Positions 38,464 to 38,571 of a stretch of DNA of 38,571 nucleotides are shown one piece after another. Position numbers and translations under genes: made by a program. Origin of the DNA: Streptomyces sp. WM4235. Its GTDB lineage: Bacteria > Actinomycetota > Actinomycetes > Streptomycetales > Streptomycetaceae. Under the pieces are notes generated by a model. The model worked only from the letters and a program-made list of their open reading frames with translations. It did no database searches and was not told the origin of the DNA. Within the stretch, counting starts at the first letter, position 1. Every line of letters begins with the position of its first letter. The stretch covers positions 1 to 38,571 of the forward strand of contig NZ_LGDE01000438.1 of NCBI RefSeq assembly GCF_001279725.1, given 5' to 3'.

Positions 38464-38571
38464 GTCAGGTGACGTCCTTCGAACGGTGCGTGCGGGTACG
38501 GGGTTCGGGTCGGGGCGTACGAGGGGGTGTGGTTCGGGGTGGAGTTCGGGTCCGGGGCGGGGCTCGGGGTG
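38460..38571 (-). CDS. C-terminal fragment of an upstream gene with a Pro/Thr-rich tail
   Basis: The frame from 38570 down to the TGA at 38462-38460 encodes 36 residues, starting TPSPAPDPNSTPNHTPSYAP and ending GRHLT. Third positions are almost all G or C, as in real genes here. The stop overlaps the ATG of the NeuB gene in an ATGA pattern, the classic sign of a coupled operon. The rest of the gene lies beyond the right edge, so its product is unknown; in similar loci a nucleotidyltransferase or glycosyltransferase precedes. A non-coding C-rich leader is the alternative. Confidence 0.5.
   Translation of the reverse strand, partial: TPSPAPDPNSTPNHTPSYAPTRTPYPHAPFEGRHLT

Noticed and set aside
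1..38571. tRNA, rRNA, insertion sequences or integrated elements
   Set aside because: No cloverleaf-like segments, transposase motifs, terminal inverted repeats or composition breaks were seen; the window looks like uniform core chromosome.

Overview
The window is high-G+C actinobacterial DNA, very probably the conserved chromosomal core of a Streptomyces. The signs are third codon positions that are almost all G or C, frequent GTG starts, apparently leaderless starts, and a gene order that I recall from the S. coelicolor afsQ/sigQ neighbourhood (from memory, not searched). I see no IS element, integrase, tRNA, rRNA or CRISPR array. No gene-free stretch exceeds 300 bases.

Layout. 1-127 is the 3' end of a biotin-dependent carboxylase alpha subunit. 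269-3445 holds a DeoR-family regulator, an LpdA-type flavoprotein and a gamma-glutamylcyclotransferase-like protein. 3552-6052 holds purine nucleoside phosphorylase and a phosphohexomutase-superfamily enzyme. 6132-9785 is the AfsQ1/AfsQ2 two-component system with a GerMN-type lipoprotein and divergent sigQ. 9944-11092 has a small P-loop kinase and a small secreted protein. 11157-14456 is deoC followed by two aldehyde-dehydrogenase-type genes. 14706-18942 is an envelope block: a lysine/proline/serine-repeat surface protein, a class F sortase, PH-domain, VanZ and PspC membrane proteins, a lipoprotein and a small secreted protein. 19082-20230 is adenosine deaminase. 20345-27280 holds a hydrolase, an ATP-grasp/LuxR divergent pair, a LysR/MFS divergent pair, and a SnoaL-tailed ECF sigma factor overlapping a STAS protein tail to tail. 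27427-34555 is a nucleoside uptake and salvage block: deoA, cdd, two permeases, an ATPase and a BMP-family lipoprotein. 34842-36122 is an M20 amidohydrolase. 36248-38571 is a cell-wall nonulosonate block with a polysialyltransferase-like protein, a NeuB-family synthase and the tail of another gene.

The main signal is a dispersed nucleoside-catabolism regulon. A near-identical palindrome with core TACGCGCGTA (full consensus CTCTACGCGCGTAGAG) occurs six times. Every copy lies just upstream of a nucleoside gene: pnp, deoC, add, deoA, the ABC ATPase operon and the BMP lipoprotein. Together these genes encode uptake, deamination, phosphorolysis, a probable pentose-phosphate mutase step, the aldolase and disposal of the acetaldehyde. 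At pnp, deoC and add the start codon lies at the predicted transcription start, six bases after a -10 box, so the operator would sit on a leaderless promoter.

A second shared signal is the direct repeat GTnAC-n6-GTnAC, the published AfsQ1 box. It is present between afsQ1 and sigQ, upstream of deoC and upstream of the BMP gene. This suggests that AfsQ1 (or GlnR/PhoP, which recognise related sites) also touches nucleoside catabolism. The two ALDH genes look like a split ALDH16: a complete catalytic ALDH followed by a short ALDH-like protein with no catalytic domain.
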